Below the pieces are notes generated by a model that was given only the letters and a program-made list of their open reading frames with translations, was not told the DNA's origin and searched no databases. DNA of 64,000 bases from JBFMFH01 sp040752275. Lineage in GTDB: Bacteria > Acidobacteriota > Vicinamibacteria > Vicinamibacterales > JAKQTR01. Made by a program: the position numbers and the translations under genes. Each line of letters begins with the position of its first letter. Position 1 is the first letter of the stretch. Positions 8,926 to 16,216 of this stretch are shown here, piece after piece. The stretch is from the NCBI GenBank assembly GCA_040752275.1, contig JBFMFH010000101.1, forward strand, positions 124,001 to 188,000, given 5' to 3'.

Positions 8926-9666
8926 ATGAGGAAGAGACTCACAGGCGAACGGGGACTGTCACTCGTAGAAGTGACGATCATGCTGCTGGTCCTGATGCTG
9001 CTGACCAGCGTGCTGGCGCCATCCATCTTCGACTTCGTCAACGATGCGAAGTGGGTGAAGGTGAAGGAGGACTGCGAAGCCATCGGTCTCAGCGTGGCTC
9101 GCCTCACGCGCGACGTGGGCACCTGCCTGAAGTTCGACGGCCGGCAGCCCTGCACGATGAGGAACCGCGTCGACATGCTGTACAGCGACGGCCCCGATGT
9201 CGGGTACGACAACCTGGGCCCGCATGCGGTCGACTTCAACAGCAGCGCCATCTACGGCGGCACCCTGAACTGGGACATGGAGAGCCACCGCGGCGACTCG
9301 ATGGAACACCAGTTCGTCGACAATGCGACGGGGCCGGCATACCCGACGCCCGCCGATCTCGGCACCTACGCCACGCCGGGACCGTACTTCAATCTGGGCT
9401 GGCGCGGGGCGTACCTCTCGCCGCCAATCGCCCCCGATCCGTGGGGCAACGCGTACCTCGTGAATTCGGTCTTCCTCTCGGTCGCCATCGACGCCCCGTA
9501 CGGCACCGGACAGGGCAGGCGCAGCGGCGGCTGGTCGCACGACACGTTCTGCATCTCGGCCGGCCCCAACGGGATCTATGAGACCGCCTTCGCCGGCAAC
9601 CGCACGGGCGGCGTCGAGCGCCAGGGCGACGACTTTATCTACGTGATCTCCGGCGACACGCGGTGA
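8926..9666 (+). CDS. Prepilin/pseudopilin A1, GspG-like
   Basis: This 246-residue class III prepilin should be cut by the prepilin peptidase after Gly10, leaving LSLVE with the required Glu at +5 and a ~20-residue hydrophobic helix. The mature domain has the array-wide C-terminal pattern: GWRGAY, then DPWGNAYLVN, an SAGPNG motif followed by ETAF, and a late GDDF. This resembles the calcium-binding end of GspG. The first 45 residues, through VKVKEDCEAI, are almost the same in A2, A3 and A4. The RBS GGAGGAG lies 7 bases before the ATG. It has its own sigma-54 promoter and heads a cassette with B1 and B1'. It is probably an inner-membrane subunit that polymerises into a pseudopilus or pilus. Confidence 0.9.
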   Translation: MRKRLTGERGLSLVEVTIMLLVLMLLTSVLAPSIFDFVNDAKWVKVKEDCEAIGLSVARLTRDVGTCLKFDGRQPCTMRNRVDMLYSDGPDVGYDNLGPHAVDFNSSAIYGGTLNWDMESHRGDSMEHQFVDNATGPAYPTPADLGTYATPGPYFNLGWRGAYLSPPIAPDPWGNAYLVNSVFLSVAIDAPYGTGQGRRSGGWSHDTFCISAGPNGIYETAFAGNRTGGVERQGDDFIYVISGDTR

Positions 9667-9718
9667 CGCGCGACTGACCCGCGCGCCACGAGCTGCCTCA
9701 CCCAGGGTGGCCTCTACG

Positions 9719-9769
9719 GGGAGCATGGGGTTGCAACGCACGAGACAGACCCTGCAATCCCATGCTCCC
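9719..9769 (+). promoter_or_regulatory. Strong inverted repeat between prepilins A1 and B1
   Basis: GGGAGCATGGGGTTGCA (9719-9735) and TGCAATCCCATGCTCCC (9753-9769) form a 17-base-pair stem with one G.U pair and a 17-base loop. It has no T-run, so it may attenuate readthrough or stabilise the A1 message rather than end it. It sits in the 219-base gap between A1 and B1. Confidence 0.6.
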
Positions 9770-9885
9770 GCTGCATCAGGGGTGGTAGCGTAGTCATGGC
9801 GCCGATGACCGGAGGCCGATCGGCAGCCCGACTACAGGCAAGGCTGTGAAGGCCCGAGAACACGTAGATAGAGGCGGGGCGAATC

Positions 9886-10626
9886 ATGCACCCTGAGACT
9901 GACCAGCAGACGGAACGGCCGATGCCGCCGTCCACCCGGCGCGCGGCTGGGGCTGCGGGACTCTCGCTCGTCGAGGTCACCGTGATGCTGGCCATCCTGC
10001 TCATCCTGGCGGCCATGCTCATCCCCGTCGTGAGCGACTCGATCAACAATGCCCGCACCGTCCGGGCCCGCAACGATCTCTCCCAACTCGCCACGGCCAT
10101 CACCGGTTTCCAGCGCGACGTCGGCCCCTTCGTCTTCGAGGGCTCGCGGTTGCGGCAGCCCCAGACCCTGAGTTCGTTGCGCATCGTCGACGTCCTCAGG
10201 TCCGGCGGCGACATGCCGGAGATTGCCGCCGGCGTTCCACGCGGCGAATCTGGTATCTTCAGCCCGGACCCCTCGGTGGGGACCTCGGCCGCTGCCCTGA
10301 GGTCGTGGATCAGCATCTCGACCTTCGACGCGTTCGACAGCCACTTGCGCGTCAACGGCCGTGGCTATCCCGTCTCGATCAGTGGTCCTGGCAACGGATG
10401 GAACGGGCCCTACGTGTCGAGGGAGATCACCGGCGATCCCTGGGGACACTGCTACCTAGCGAACGCCGGATTCCTGAAGGGCACGCCACCGACGCCCGGC
10501 CGCTGCCGAGCGTGCGCGGTCTTCATCCTGTCGGCGGGCCCCAATGGCGCCATCGAAACGCCGTTCGAACAGCCCATCACCAACGCCAACGTGTTTGGCG
10601 ACGATCTGGCGGTACGGATCCAATGA
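9886..10626 (+). CDS. Prepilin/pseudopilin B1, GspG-like
   Basis: The 246-residue prepilin has a longer leader than the A type; cleavage after Gly25 leaves LSLVE with Glu at +5. An internal Met13 could be the real start. The helix (about residues 26-50) is less conserved than in the A genes. The C-terminal half keeps the array pattern: GWNGPYVSREI, DPWGHCYLAN, LSAGPNGAIETPF and GDDL. No -24/-12 promoter is visible upstream, only the strong inverted repeat, so expression probably comes through A1. The gene overlaps the next one by 4 bases (ATGA), so B1 and B1' are translationally coupled. A minor pseudopilin or an alternative major subunit are both possible. Confidence 0.86.
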   Translation: MHPETDQQTERPMPPSTRRAAGAAGLSLVEVTVMLAILLILAAMLIPVVSDSINNARTVRARNDLSQLATAITGFQRDVGPFVFEGSRLRQPQTLSSLRIVDVLRSGGDMPEIAAGVPRGESGIFSPDPSVGTSAAALRSWISISTFDAFDSHLRVNGRGYPVSISGPGNGWNGPYVSREITGDPWGHCYLANAGFLKGTPPTPGRCRACAVFILSAGPNGAIETPFEQPITNANVFGDDLAVRIQ

Positions 10627-11231
10627 AGCACCTGCTCTCACGCGCCGGACTCTCGCTGGTCGAAGTGACCGTCGTCCTGAGCGCCCTTGCACTGGTTGCC
10701 GGGACCTTGACGCCAGCCAGCCTGGATCTCGTCCAGCGGGCCAAGGACCTGCAGGCCTCCCGTGACGCCCTTTCGATTCGCGACGCGATCGTGCGCCTGC
10801 TCGACGATGCGGGTGCGGTTCGGATCGGGACCCGCGGCACCGAAGGCGCCATTGTCGAGCTGCTGGTGAGCGGGGGCGCGACGCCGGCTTCGGGCGATGC
10901 CGGCGACTGGCGCTGGACCAGACCTGTTGGCGCGGACGGACTCGTCGATCTCCTCGACCGTCACCTCGTCACGAACGAACCTGGGGGAAGCCCGGCCAAC
11001 GCCTGGCGCGGACCCGCGCGAGCCGGCGACCTGGGCTGGCGCGGCGCGTACACGCACCAGGGCATTGGCGCGGATCCCTGGGGCCGGCGCTACGCGGTCA
11101 ACGTGCAGTTCCTCCTCGGCCGCAACGAAGTCATCGTGCTCTCGGCCGGGCCCAATGGCATCATCGAGACGCCGTTCGAAGGCCGGGGCCTCACCGGTGG
11201 CGGCGACGACCGGGTCGCGCTGATCAAGTGA
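10623..11231 (+). CDS. Prepilin/pseudopilin B1', GspG-like
   Basis: The ATG at 10623 overlaps the B1 stop and gives 202 residues, the shortest member of the array. Cleavage after Gly9 leaves LSLVE with Glu at +5. The middle domain is shorter than in its neighbours, while the C-terminus keeps GWRGAYTHQGI, DPWGRRYAVN, LSAGPNGIIETPF and GGDDRVALI. The long same-frame extension upstream overlaps B1 and is not coding. It closes the first A-B-B' cassette. A heptanucleotide array starts directly after its stop codon. Its role is probably a minor pseudopilin. The family is clear; the exact position in the fibre is unknown. Confidence 0.87.
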   Translation: MKHLLSRAGLSLVEVTVVLSALALVAGTLTPASLDLVQRAKDLQASRDALSIRDAIVRLLDDAGAVRIGTRGTEGAIVELLVSGGATPASGDAGDWRWTRPVGADGLVDLLDRHLVTNEPGGSPANAWRGPARAGDLGWRGAYTHQGIGADPWGRRYAVNVQFLLGRNEVIVLSAGPNGIIETPFEGRGLTGGGDDRVALIK

Positions 11232-11232
11232 A

Positions 11233-11288
11233 GGCGACAGGCGTCAGGCGACGGGCGACAGGAAAGGAGTCAGGGATCAGGCATCAGG
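11233..11288 (+). repeat. Heptanucleotide array, units GGCGACA then NATCAGG
   Basis: Eight 7-base units stay in phase: GGCGACA, GGCGTCA, GGCGACG, GGCGACA, GGAAAGG, AGTCAGG, GATCAGG, CATCAGG. The array begins one base after the TGA of prepilin B1'. It occupies the start of the 511-base gap before prepilin A2; the remaining DNA holds an inverted repeat, a sigma-54 promoter and a structured leader. Confidence 0.8.
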
Positions 11289-11460
11289 GGCCAAGAACCA
11301 CGCGACGCTCGTCGTCGCATGCCCACGAACGAGTCAACACCTTCGGTGGCTCGCCCGCGCCTGTCGGCCTCGACACGCGTGAAGTGCTCCTCACAACACC
11401 ACTTGGCAGAATTGCGCGGCGCCGATCGCTCGCGATCCCACACACCACCGCACCTCGAAT

Positions 11461-11475
11461 GTCACGTTCTGTGAC
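11461..11475 (+). promoter_or_regulatory. Candidate activator site upstream of prepilin A2
   Basis: GTCAC-N5-GTGAC is a perfect inverted repeat with a further GTGAC half-site at 11499-11503. It lies about 105 bases upstream of the -24 element, a normal distance for an NtrC-type enhancer-binding site. A related arrangement (GTGAC-N10-GTCAC) precedes the sigma-54 promoter at 37326. This is a suggestion only. Confidence 0.4.
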
Positions 11476-11576
11476 TTCAAAACACGTAGCCACTCTTTGT
11501 GACGATTCGCGGGAGATCCGCGAAAACACGCCGGTTTCCTGAGGGAAACGCGCGATCTGCACGTGAGTGCGCAGCC

Positions 11577-11592
11577 GGGCACACCCGTTGCT
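11577..11592 (+). promoter_or_regulatory. Sigma-54 promoter of prepilin A2
   Basis: GGGCACACCCGTTGCT matches the -24/-12 pattern, with GG (11578-11579) and GC (11590-11591) separated by exactly 10 bases. The predicted start of transcription is near 11602, about 140 bases before the ATG at 11743. Confidence 0.78.
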
Positions 11593-11629
11593 CCAGGGGA
11601 GGTCGTCTCTTCGCGAGCGAGGGAGCGAA

Positions 11630-11673
11630 CGGCACCTCACCAGGGTCAGGTGCGGAGCCGTGCGCGGAGAGGC
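11630..11673 (+). promoter_or_regulatory. Conserved leader-RNA element of prepilin A2
   Basis: The leader contains GGGTCAGGTG (11643-11652), then 12 bases, then CGGAGAGGC (11665-11673). The same two words with the same 12-base spacing occur in the leader of prepilin A3. CGGC (11630-11633) can pair with GCCG (11657-11660), placing the first word in a stem-loop. The function is unknown; a translational or RNA-stability control site is likely. Confidence 0.55.
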
Positions 11674-11742
11674 AGGTGAAGCGGCCGCGGCCCGTGGTGG
11701 GCACCGGCCAGGTCAACTCAACTCACTCACGTGGAGGCCACC

Positions 11743-12510
11743 ATGAAATTCCTCAAGGCACAGAAGGGCCTGTCGCTGGTCGAGGTCACCATCATGCTGC
11801 TCGTGCTGATGCTGCTCACCAGTGTGCTGGCGCCTTCGATCTTCGACTTCATCAAGGATGCCGCGCGCGTCAAGGTCAAGGAGGACTGCGAGGCGATCGG
11901 GCTCTCGATCGCACGCCTCTACCGCGACGTCAACTGCATCGCCTTCGCCGGACAGGGCCGGCCAGTCGACTGCCAGATGGACAACATCGTCGGTCTGCTC
12001 TACAGCGACGGCGCCGTGCCCGAGTCTGTCGGCGGGCTGCAGTTCACCCCGGGTTCCAGCGTGGCCGACTGCCGCGACTACTACTGGGATCCGACGAACC
12101 CCGCCACTCAGCGGTGCGCGGACACCCTCGAGCACCAGCTCGTGACGAACAACCCCCACTACGACACGCCGGTGGATCTCGGATGGGAACAGAACCCACT
12201 TCCGCTCTTCAACACCGGCTGGCGCGGCGCCTACGTGGCTCCGCCGGTCGGTCCGGATCCCTGGGGCAACATGTACATGGTCAACTCGCTCTTCCTGAGA
12301 ACCGCGCTCGATGCCAGGGGCGGGCCGTACGGCTCCCCCTGCAGCGGCACCCCATCTGAAGGCCAGGGGTGCTGGGGCTGGAGCTTCGACACATTCTGCA
12401 TCTCGGCGGGCGAGAACGGAGTGGTCGAGACGCCGTTTGCCGCGAGCAACTCGGGCACTGAGCGCGCTGGCGACGACTTCGTCTACGTGATCTCGGGTGG
12501 ATCGCGGTAA
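11743..12510 (+). CDS. Prepilin/pseudopilin A2, GspG-like
   Basis: The ATG at 11743, with GGAGG five bases upstream, gives 255 residues; a GTG at 11731 is part of the ribosome site and was not chosen. Cleavage after Gly9 leaves LSLVE. The first 44 residues after the cut site up to CEAI are identical in A3, although the DNA differs at many third positions, showing protein-level conservation. The mature domain carries several cysteines (near CIAF, DCQM, ADCR, RCAD, the PCSG/GCWG loop and TFCIS), suggesting disulfides. It ends with GWRGAYVAPPVGPDPWGNMYMVN, SAGENGVVETPF and a GDDF segment. Two hydroxyl-rich loops between these motifs are unique to it. Confidence 0.9.
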   Translation: MKFLKAQKGLSLVEVTIMLLVLMLLTSVLAPSIFDFIKDAARVKVKEDCEAIGLSIARLYRDVNCIAFAGQGRPVDCQMDNIVGLLYSDGAVPESVGGLQFTPGSSVADCRDYYWDPTNPATQRCADTLEHQLVTNNPHYDTPVDLGWEQNPLPLFNTGWRGAYVAPPVGPDPWGNMYMVNSLFLRTALDARGGPYGSPCSGTPSEGQGCWGWSFDTFCISAGENGVVETPFAASNSGTERAGDDFVYVISGGSR

Positions 12511-12526
12511 CCAGAGCACGAGCGCG

Positions 12527-12556
12527 GCGTGGGCCGGGCCCGTGCCCGGTCCACGC
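12527..12556 (+). terminator. Hairpin after prepilin A2
   Basis: GCGTGGGCCGGG (12527-12538) pairs with CCCGGTCCACGC (12545-12556) with one G.U pair and a 6-base loop. It begins 16 bases after the A2 stop and has no T-run. It may end most transcripts or fix the A2:B2 ratio, like the inverted repeat behind A1. Confidence 0.5.
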
Positions 12557-12761
12557 ACGGTCGCTGATGCGCCGGATGACGACGCGGGGACGCCGGGAGC
12601 GGTCGCGACATCAGAGTGCTCCCTCCCGAACCTGGCGTCAGCCGTTCTGCCCCGGCGCCTCAGGACGGCGCATGAAGGATGGACCCGGGCCGTCGCAACG
12701 ATGGCGGCCCGGCGGAACTCCGGGGCCATTGGGTGTCCGGTGATGAGAGTGAAGGTCCGTC

Positions 12762-13484
12762 ATGGCCAGAGGAGACGCCACAACTGACGCACAGAGCGCG
12801 ACGGCGCCGGACACAGGCGGGCGCCGGGCGACATCTGGCTTCACGACGCGGGCCCGCCGGACACTGGGCGTGACGCTCCTCGAACTGACCGTGACACTCA
12901 CCGTGGCGGTGACGGCCGCCCTCCTTGTCGTGCCTTCCCTTTCCGACCTCGTGACACGGTATCGCATGCAACGTGCGCTCGGTGACTGTCAGACGCTGGC
13001 CACCGCCGTGGCCGACTTCCACCGCGACAACGGCGTCCTGCCGACCTACGAGCCTGGTGTCGATTCGGAGGTGGATCCCAAGCAGCCCCGCCCGGTTCGC
13101 GTGCTGGTCACCGAAGGCACGCGACCCGATGAGCCCATCAACCCCGACGCCTGGCTTTCGGGTGGAGTCGACCAGGTGCGAAACCACCTCTCGAACAACG
13201 AACCCGGGTACCCCGCTCCGACGTCGGTTTCGGCGACGGGCTGGCGAGGGCCGTACCTGCGTGCCACGGTCGGGCCGGACCCGTGGGGCCGGCAATACCT
13301 GGTCAACGTCGGTGCGCCACGAGTGCTGTCCAAGTCCCTGATGGGGGAACGACGATCCGCCGCCACGTGGGGCGTCGTGTGGGTGCTGTCGGCCGGCCCG
13401 AACGGCGTGATTGAGACGGCCTTCGAACAGTCGTCGCGGTCACCCAAGCTTGGAGGCGACGACATTGGTGTTCGCGTCCAGTAG
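12762..13484 (+). CDS. Prepilin/pseudopilin B2, GspG-like
   Basis: This 240-residue prepilin has an unusually long basic/hydrophilic leader of 36 residues; cleavage after Gly36 leaves VTLLE with Glu at +5. Val at +1 is less common than Phe or Leu. After the helix come VTRYRMQRALGDCQTLATAVADFHRDNG and then the array pattern GWRGPYLRATVGPDPWGRQYLVN, LSAGPNGVIETAFE and GGDDIGVRVQ. The C-terminal VRVQ resembles B1 (VRIQ) and B3 (QRIQ), so the B genes form their own subfamily. It follows A2 after 251 bases and has no -24/-12 promoter. The alternative start is not certain. Confidence 0.85.
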   Translation: MARGDATTDAQSATAPDTGGRRATSGFTTRARRTLGVTLLELTVTLTVAVTAALLVVPSLSDLVTRYRMQRALGDCQTLATAVADFHRDNGVLPTYEPGVDSEVDPKQPRPVRVLVTEGTRPDEPINPDAWLSGGVDQVRNHLSNNEPGYPAPTSVSATGWRGPYLRATVGPDPWGRQYLVNVGAPRVLSKSLMGERRSAATWGVVWVLSAGPNGVIETAFEQSSRSPKLGGDDIGVRVQ

Positions 13485-13493
13485 ACACAGGCC

Positions 13494-13544
13494 GGGACCC
13501 TGCGCGCCGATGTCACAGGCGCCACGGCGCGCGTCGTGTGTCCC
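13494..13544 (+). terminator. Extended hairpin after prepilin B2
   Basis: GCGCGCCG (13502-13509) pairs with CGGCGCGC (13525-13532), and outside it GGGAC (13494-13498) pairs with GTCCC (13540-13544). It lies just after the B2 stop. The rest of the 451-base gap to 13935 carries the A3 promoter and leader; nothing coding is seen there. Confidence 0.5.
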
Positions 13545-13773
13545 GAAAGGAGACAACGCTTTGTGATGGGCGATTGACGGCTCGAGGTGCAGCGATGGCA
13601 ACGCGTGTGGCAGCAGCCGCTTAGCCGGTCCTCCCGGCTCGAGACCACCAAGGACGTCCGCAGGCGTGTGTCTCGTTCCGTTACACCACGTTGTGTAGGT
13701 CCTCGCCGGCGCCTCTGCTCCAGATCCGCGATTTCCCCCCGAAAAACGTAGCTCTCCTGAGAATCTGCCTCCA

Positions 13774-13789
13774 CGGCACGTGGGTTGCT
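13774..13789 (+). promoter_or_regulatory. Sigma-54 promoter of prepilin A3
   Basis: CGGCACGTGGGTTGCT is the closest -24 match in the array (GGCACG), with GG (13775-13776) and GC (13787-13788) separated by 10 bases. The start of transcription should be near 13799, about 137 bases before the ATG. TGTCTCGT at 13669-13676, about 100 bases upstream, recurs upstream of the promoter at 37326. Confidence 0.82.
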
Positions 13790-13827
13790 GTTTCACGCCG
13801 CGACAACTCCGTGAGTCAAGGGAGCGC

Positions 13828-13871
13828 CCAGCCTCCCTGCGGGTCAGGTGGGGAGGCTGGCACGGAGAGGC
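13828..13871 (+). promoter_or_regulatory. Conserved leader-RNA hairpin of prepilin A3
   Basis: CCAGCCTCCC (13828-13837) and GGGAGGCTGG (13851-13860) form a perfect 10-base-pair stem. The 13-base loop carries GGGTCAGGTG (13841-13850). CGGAGAGGC follows at 13863-13871. Both words and their 12-base spacing match the A2 leader, while the stem bases differ, as expected for a conserved RNA structure. Confidence 0.6.
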
Positions 13872-13935
13872 GCTGGTGCCTCTAACGGTACCGGTGTGCC
13901 TGCCAAGACAACTTGTTTCCGTGGAGGCCACACAC

Positions 13936-14685
13936 ATGAGAATGCTCAAGTCACACAAGGGCCTGTCGCTCGTCGAGGTCACCATCATGCTGCTCGTGCT
14001 GATGCTCCTCACCAGCGTGCTGGCTCCTTCGATCTTCGACTTCATCAAGGACGCCGCCCGCGTCAAGGTGAAGGAAGACTGCGAAGCCATCGCCGTGTCG
14101 ATCGCCCGATTGTTCCGCGACACCAACTGTGTCGCGCAGGTCGCCGGGACAGTGCCGGTGGACTGCCAGATGGACAACATCGCCGGCATCCTTTATAGCG
14201 ATGGCGGCGAGGCGGCCATCGACCTGGTTGCGGCTCCCAACTTCACCCCGAACGCCAGCACGGCCGAGTGCGCGAGCTACAACTGGGACGACCCGTTCGA
14301 CGCGGCGCCCTGCGCGGCGTTCGACTCGCTCGAGAACCAGCTGGTCAAGAACAACCCTGGGTACCTGACGCCGGGCGCGCTGGGCTACGCCCAGAACCCG
14401 CTGCCGCTCTTCAACACCGGCTGGCGGGGCGCTTACATCTCCGCTCCGATCGGCCCCGATCCTTGGGGCATGGCCTACCTCGTGAACACCCTGTTCCTGA
14501 GAGTGGCCTCCGACGCGGCGTCGAGCGGTGTCCAGGGTGCCAAGAACTACGGCTGGACCTACGACACAATCTGCATCTCCGCGGGCGAGGACCAGACAAT
14601 CCAGACGCCGTTCGCCGCGAGTGGCTTCGGCACGCAGCGCGGCGGCGACGACTTCGTGACCGTCATCTCCGGCGGCAGCCGCTAG
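13936..14685 (+). CDS. Prepilin/pseudopilin A3, GspG-like
   Basis: The ATG at 13936, after a GTGGAGG ribosome site, gives 249 residues; the in-frame extension upstream is the leader RNA and not coding. Cleavage after Gly9 leaves LSLVE. It is closest to A2: identical through the N-terminal helix to CEAI, with a shared VDCQMDNI block, NPLPLFNTGWRGAY and DPWGMAYLVNTLFL. The end reads ISAGEDQTIQTPF and GGDDFVTVISGGSR. Cysteines occur at similar places to A2. Unlike the other A genes it has no B partner before the next promoter: 651 bases separate it from A4. It is probably a pseudopilus or pilus subunit exchangeable with A2. Confidence 0.9.
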   Translation: MRMLKSHKGLSLVEVTIMLLVLMLLTSVLAPSIFDFIKDAARVKVKEDCEAIAVSIARLFRDTNCVAQVAGTVPVDCQMDNIAGILYSDGGEAAIDLVAAPNFTPNASTAECASYNWDDPFDAAPCAAFDSLENQLVKNNPGYLTPGALGYAQNPLPLFNTGWRGAYISAPIGPDPWGMAYLVNTLFLRVASDAASSGVQGAKNYGWTYDTICISAGEDQTIQTPFAASGFGTQRGGDDFVTVISGGSR

Positions 14686-14836
14686 TCGGCGTCGCCCACG
14701 GCTGGCCTCCTCGCGATGACCCCGCGTGGCGGCCGGGCCTCGTCAGTCAGGCGCTGTGGAGCATTCAACGGACTGCGCTCCCTGACGGCTTCCACAGTCG
14801 CGGCTGAAACGTCTGAGTGGTGAGTTGGTAGTCTCG

Positions 14837-14873
14837 GGGACCGCTCCTGCGGCGCAAGCCCGGGAGCGGTCTC
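14837..14873 (+). terminator. Probable terminator hairpin downstream of prepilin A3
   Basis: GACCGCTCC (14839-14847) pairs with GGAGCGGTC (14863-14871), extended by two more pairs outward. It lies about 150 bases after the A3 stop. The remaining part of the 651-base gap (14686-15336) has two GTGTAGGT words (near 14967 and 15110), a TGAC-N6-GTCA repeat at 15012-15025, the A4 promoter and its leader; no convincing gene is seen. Confidence 0.45.
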
Positions 14874-15216
14874 AGCCTTGTCTGGGGTCGCGACACCGCG
14901 GCGAGCCGCACGCGGGACGCTGGGAGGTGCCTCATTCTGATGAGCATGGTCCATCCGATACCTACAAGAAGTGTAGGTGTCAGAGGATGGCGGGACATTG
15001 GAGGACGCAAGTGACATTCTCGTCAACCAGTTAGCGGCCACGCGCGCGCGCAGCGACGAGCCACACGCGGTCGAAAAGGGGGCCCAACAGCGCTTGGACA
15101 CCTCCACAAAGTGTAGGTTCTGCGGTGGCTCATCGGTGCGCACGACGTGCAGAATCGTGCAGCATGTGTCCTGGAATGAGACACTTGCACCTGTGGTCCG
15201 CCTCTGAGTGGGAAAA

Positions 15217-15233
15217 GGGGAACAGCCCTTGCC
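15217..15233 (+). promoter_or_regulatory. Sigma-54 promoter of prepilin A4 (weaker match)
   Basis: GGGGAACAGCCCTTGCC keeps the invariant GG (15219-15220) and GC (15231-15232) at the exact 10-base spacing and a perfect TTGC. The -24 box reads GGAACA instead of GGCACG. Its position about 105 bases before the ATG at 15337 matches the other A-type promoters. The leader holds GGGTCAGG at 15262-15269, the shared leader word. Confidence 0.6.
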
Positions 15234-15336
15234 TCTCGTCCGCCTTGTCCGGACTCTGCCAGGGTCAGGCGAGGTCGGGACGTGGGCGCCAGGACGGCGT
15301 CCCCGAGCATCACCACCGCTCAGTTAGGAGGCCACC

Positions 15337-16089
15337 ATGCGAGTGCGCACCAGAAGGGGGCAGCGCGGACTGTCGCTGGTCGAGGTGACGATCATGCTGC
15401 TGGTCCTGATGCTGCTGACGAGCGTCCTGGCGCCGTCGATCTTCGACTTCGTCAACGACGCGCAGTGGGTCAAAGTGAAGGAGGACTGCGAGGCGTTGGC
15501 CGTCTCGGTCACCCGTCTCATCCGGGACGTCGGGCCGCGGCTGGTCTACAACAACCCTCAGAGCAGCTACCCGGTAAACAAGATGGATCTCCTGGTGACC
15601 GACGGGAACGGCGCGACGATCAACACGACCCTTGCGCCGGCCATCGCGGGCTTCCCCGGGGGATTGACCAACTGGTGGAACGGCGCCCCCGCCCTACCGA
15701 CCAACTTCATCGGGACCTGCGACGAACAGCTGATCACCAACATCAGATCCGGCACGGTCACGCCGCCGATCTACGCCGAGGCGGGCCTGCAGTTCGGGCC
15801 GCTCTTCGGCCAGGGATGGCGGGGCGCCTACCTGTCGCCGCCGTGCGGACCGGACCCATGGGGCTTCGCCTATCAGGTCAACACGAAGTTCCTCACGACG
15901 ATCTTCAACAATGCTGGCACGACGGAGGTCAAGATCCACTGTCTCGACGTGTTCTGCCTCTCGCCAGGAAAGGACGGTATCATCGAGACGCCGTTCGGTA
16001 CCGATTTTGCTGACCTGGCCGTCGACGGGCAGGGTCTCAAGCGTGGCGGGGACGACTGGGTGACCGTCATCTCCCCGTGCGATCCGTGA
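15337..16089 (+). CDS. Prepilin/pseudopilin A4, GspG-like
   Basis: This 250-residue prepilin is cut after Gly11, leaving LSLVE. The N-terminal helix and FDFVNDAQWVKVKEDCEAL are closest to A1 (FVNDAKWVKVKEDCEAI), so A1/A4 and A2/A3 form two pairs. The mature part is the most divergent of the A genes, with its own middle loop (about residues 70-130). It ends with GWRGAYLSPPCGPDPWGFAYQVN, LSPGKDGIIETPF and GGDDWVTVISPCDP, the last cysteine being near the terminus. The ribosome site GGAGG lies 6 bases before the ATG. It has its own sigma-54 promoter and is followed after 127 bases by B3. Confidence 0.89.
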   Translation: MRVRTRRGQRGLSLVEVTIMLLVLMLLTSVLAPSIFDFVNDAQWVKVKEDCEALAVSVTRLIRDVGPRLVYNNPQSSYPVNKMDLLVTDGNGATINTTLAPAIAGFPGGLTNWWNGAPALPTNFIGTCDEQLITNIRSGTVTPPIYAEAGLQFGPLFGQGWRGAYLSPPCGPDPWGFAYQVNTKFLTTIFNNAGTTEVKIHCLDVFCLSPGKDGIIETPFGTDFADLAVDGQGLKRGGDDWVTVISPCDP

Positions 16090-16216
16090 TGATTGGCGAT
16101 GCAGCCGAGCAGCATCGGGTCGTGTAAGAGCCACCGGGGCCGGCTCACGAGTCCGTGGGCCGGCTCCACAGGTTGAAGTAAGATGTTGCGGACTGGCGGA
16201 CTGGAGAGGTCGGGTG

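Noticed and set aside
11602..15336. Cyclic di-GMP riboswitch in the prepilin leaders
   Set aside because: None of the conserved GEMM core sequence or its tetraloop-receptor pattern was recognised; the shared leader words do not match it.
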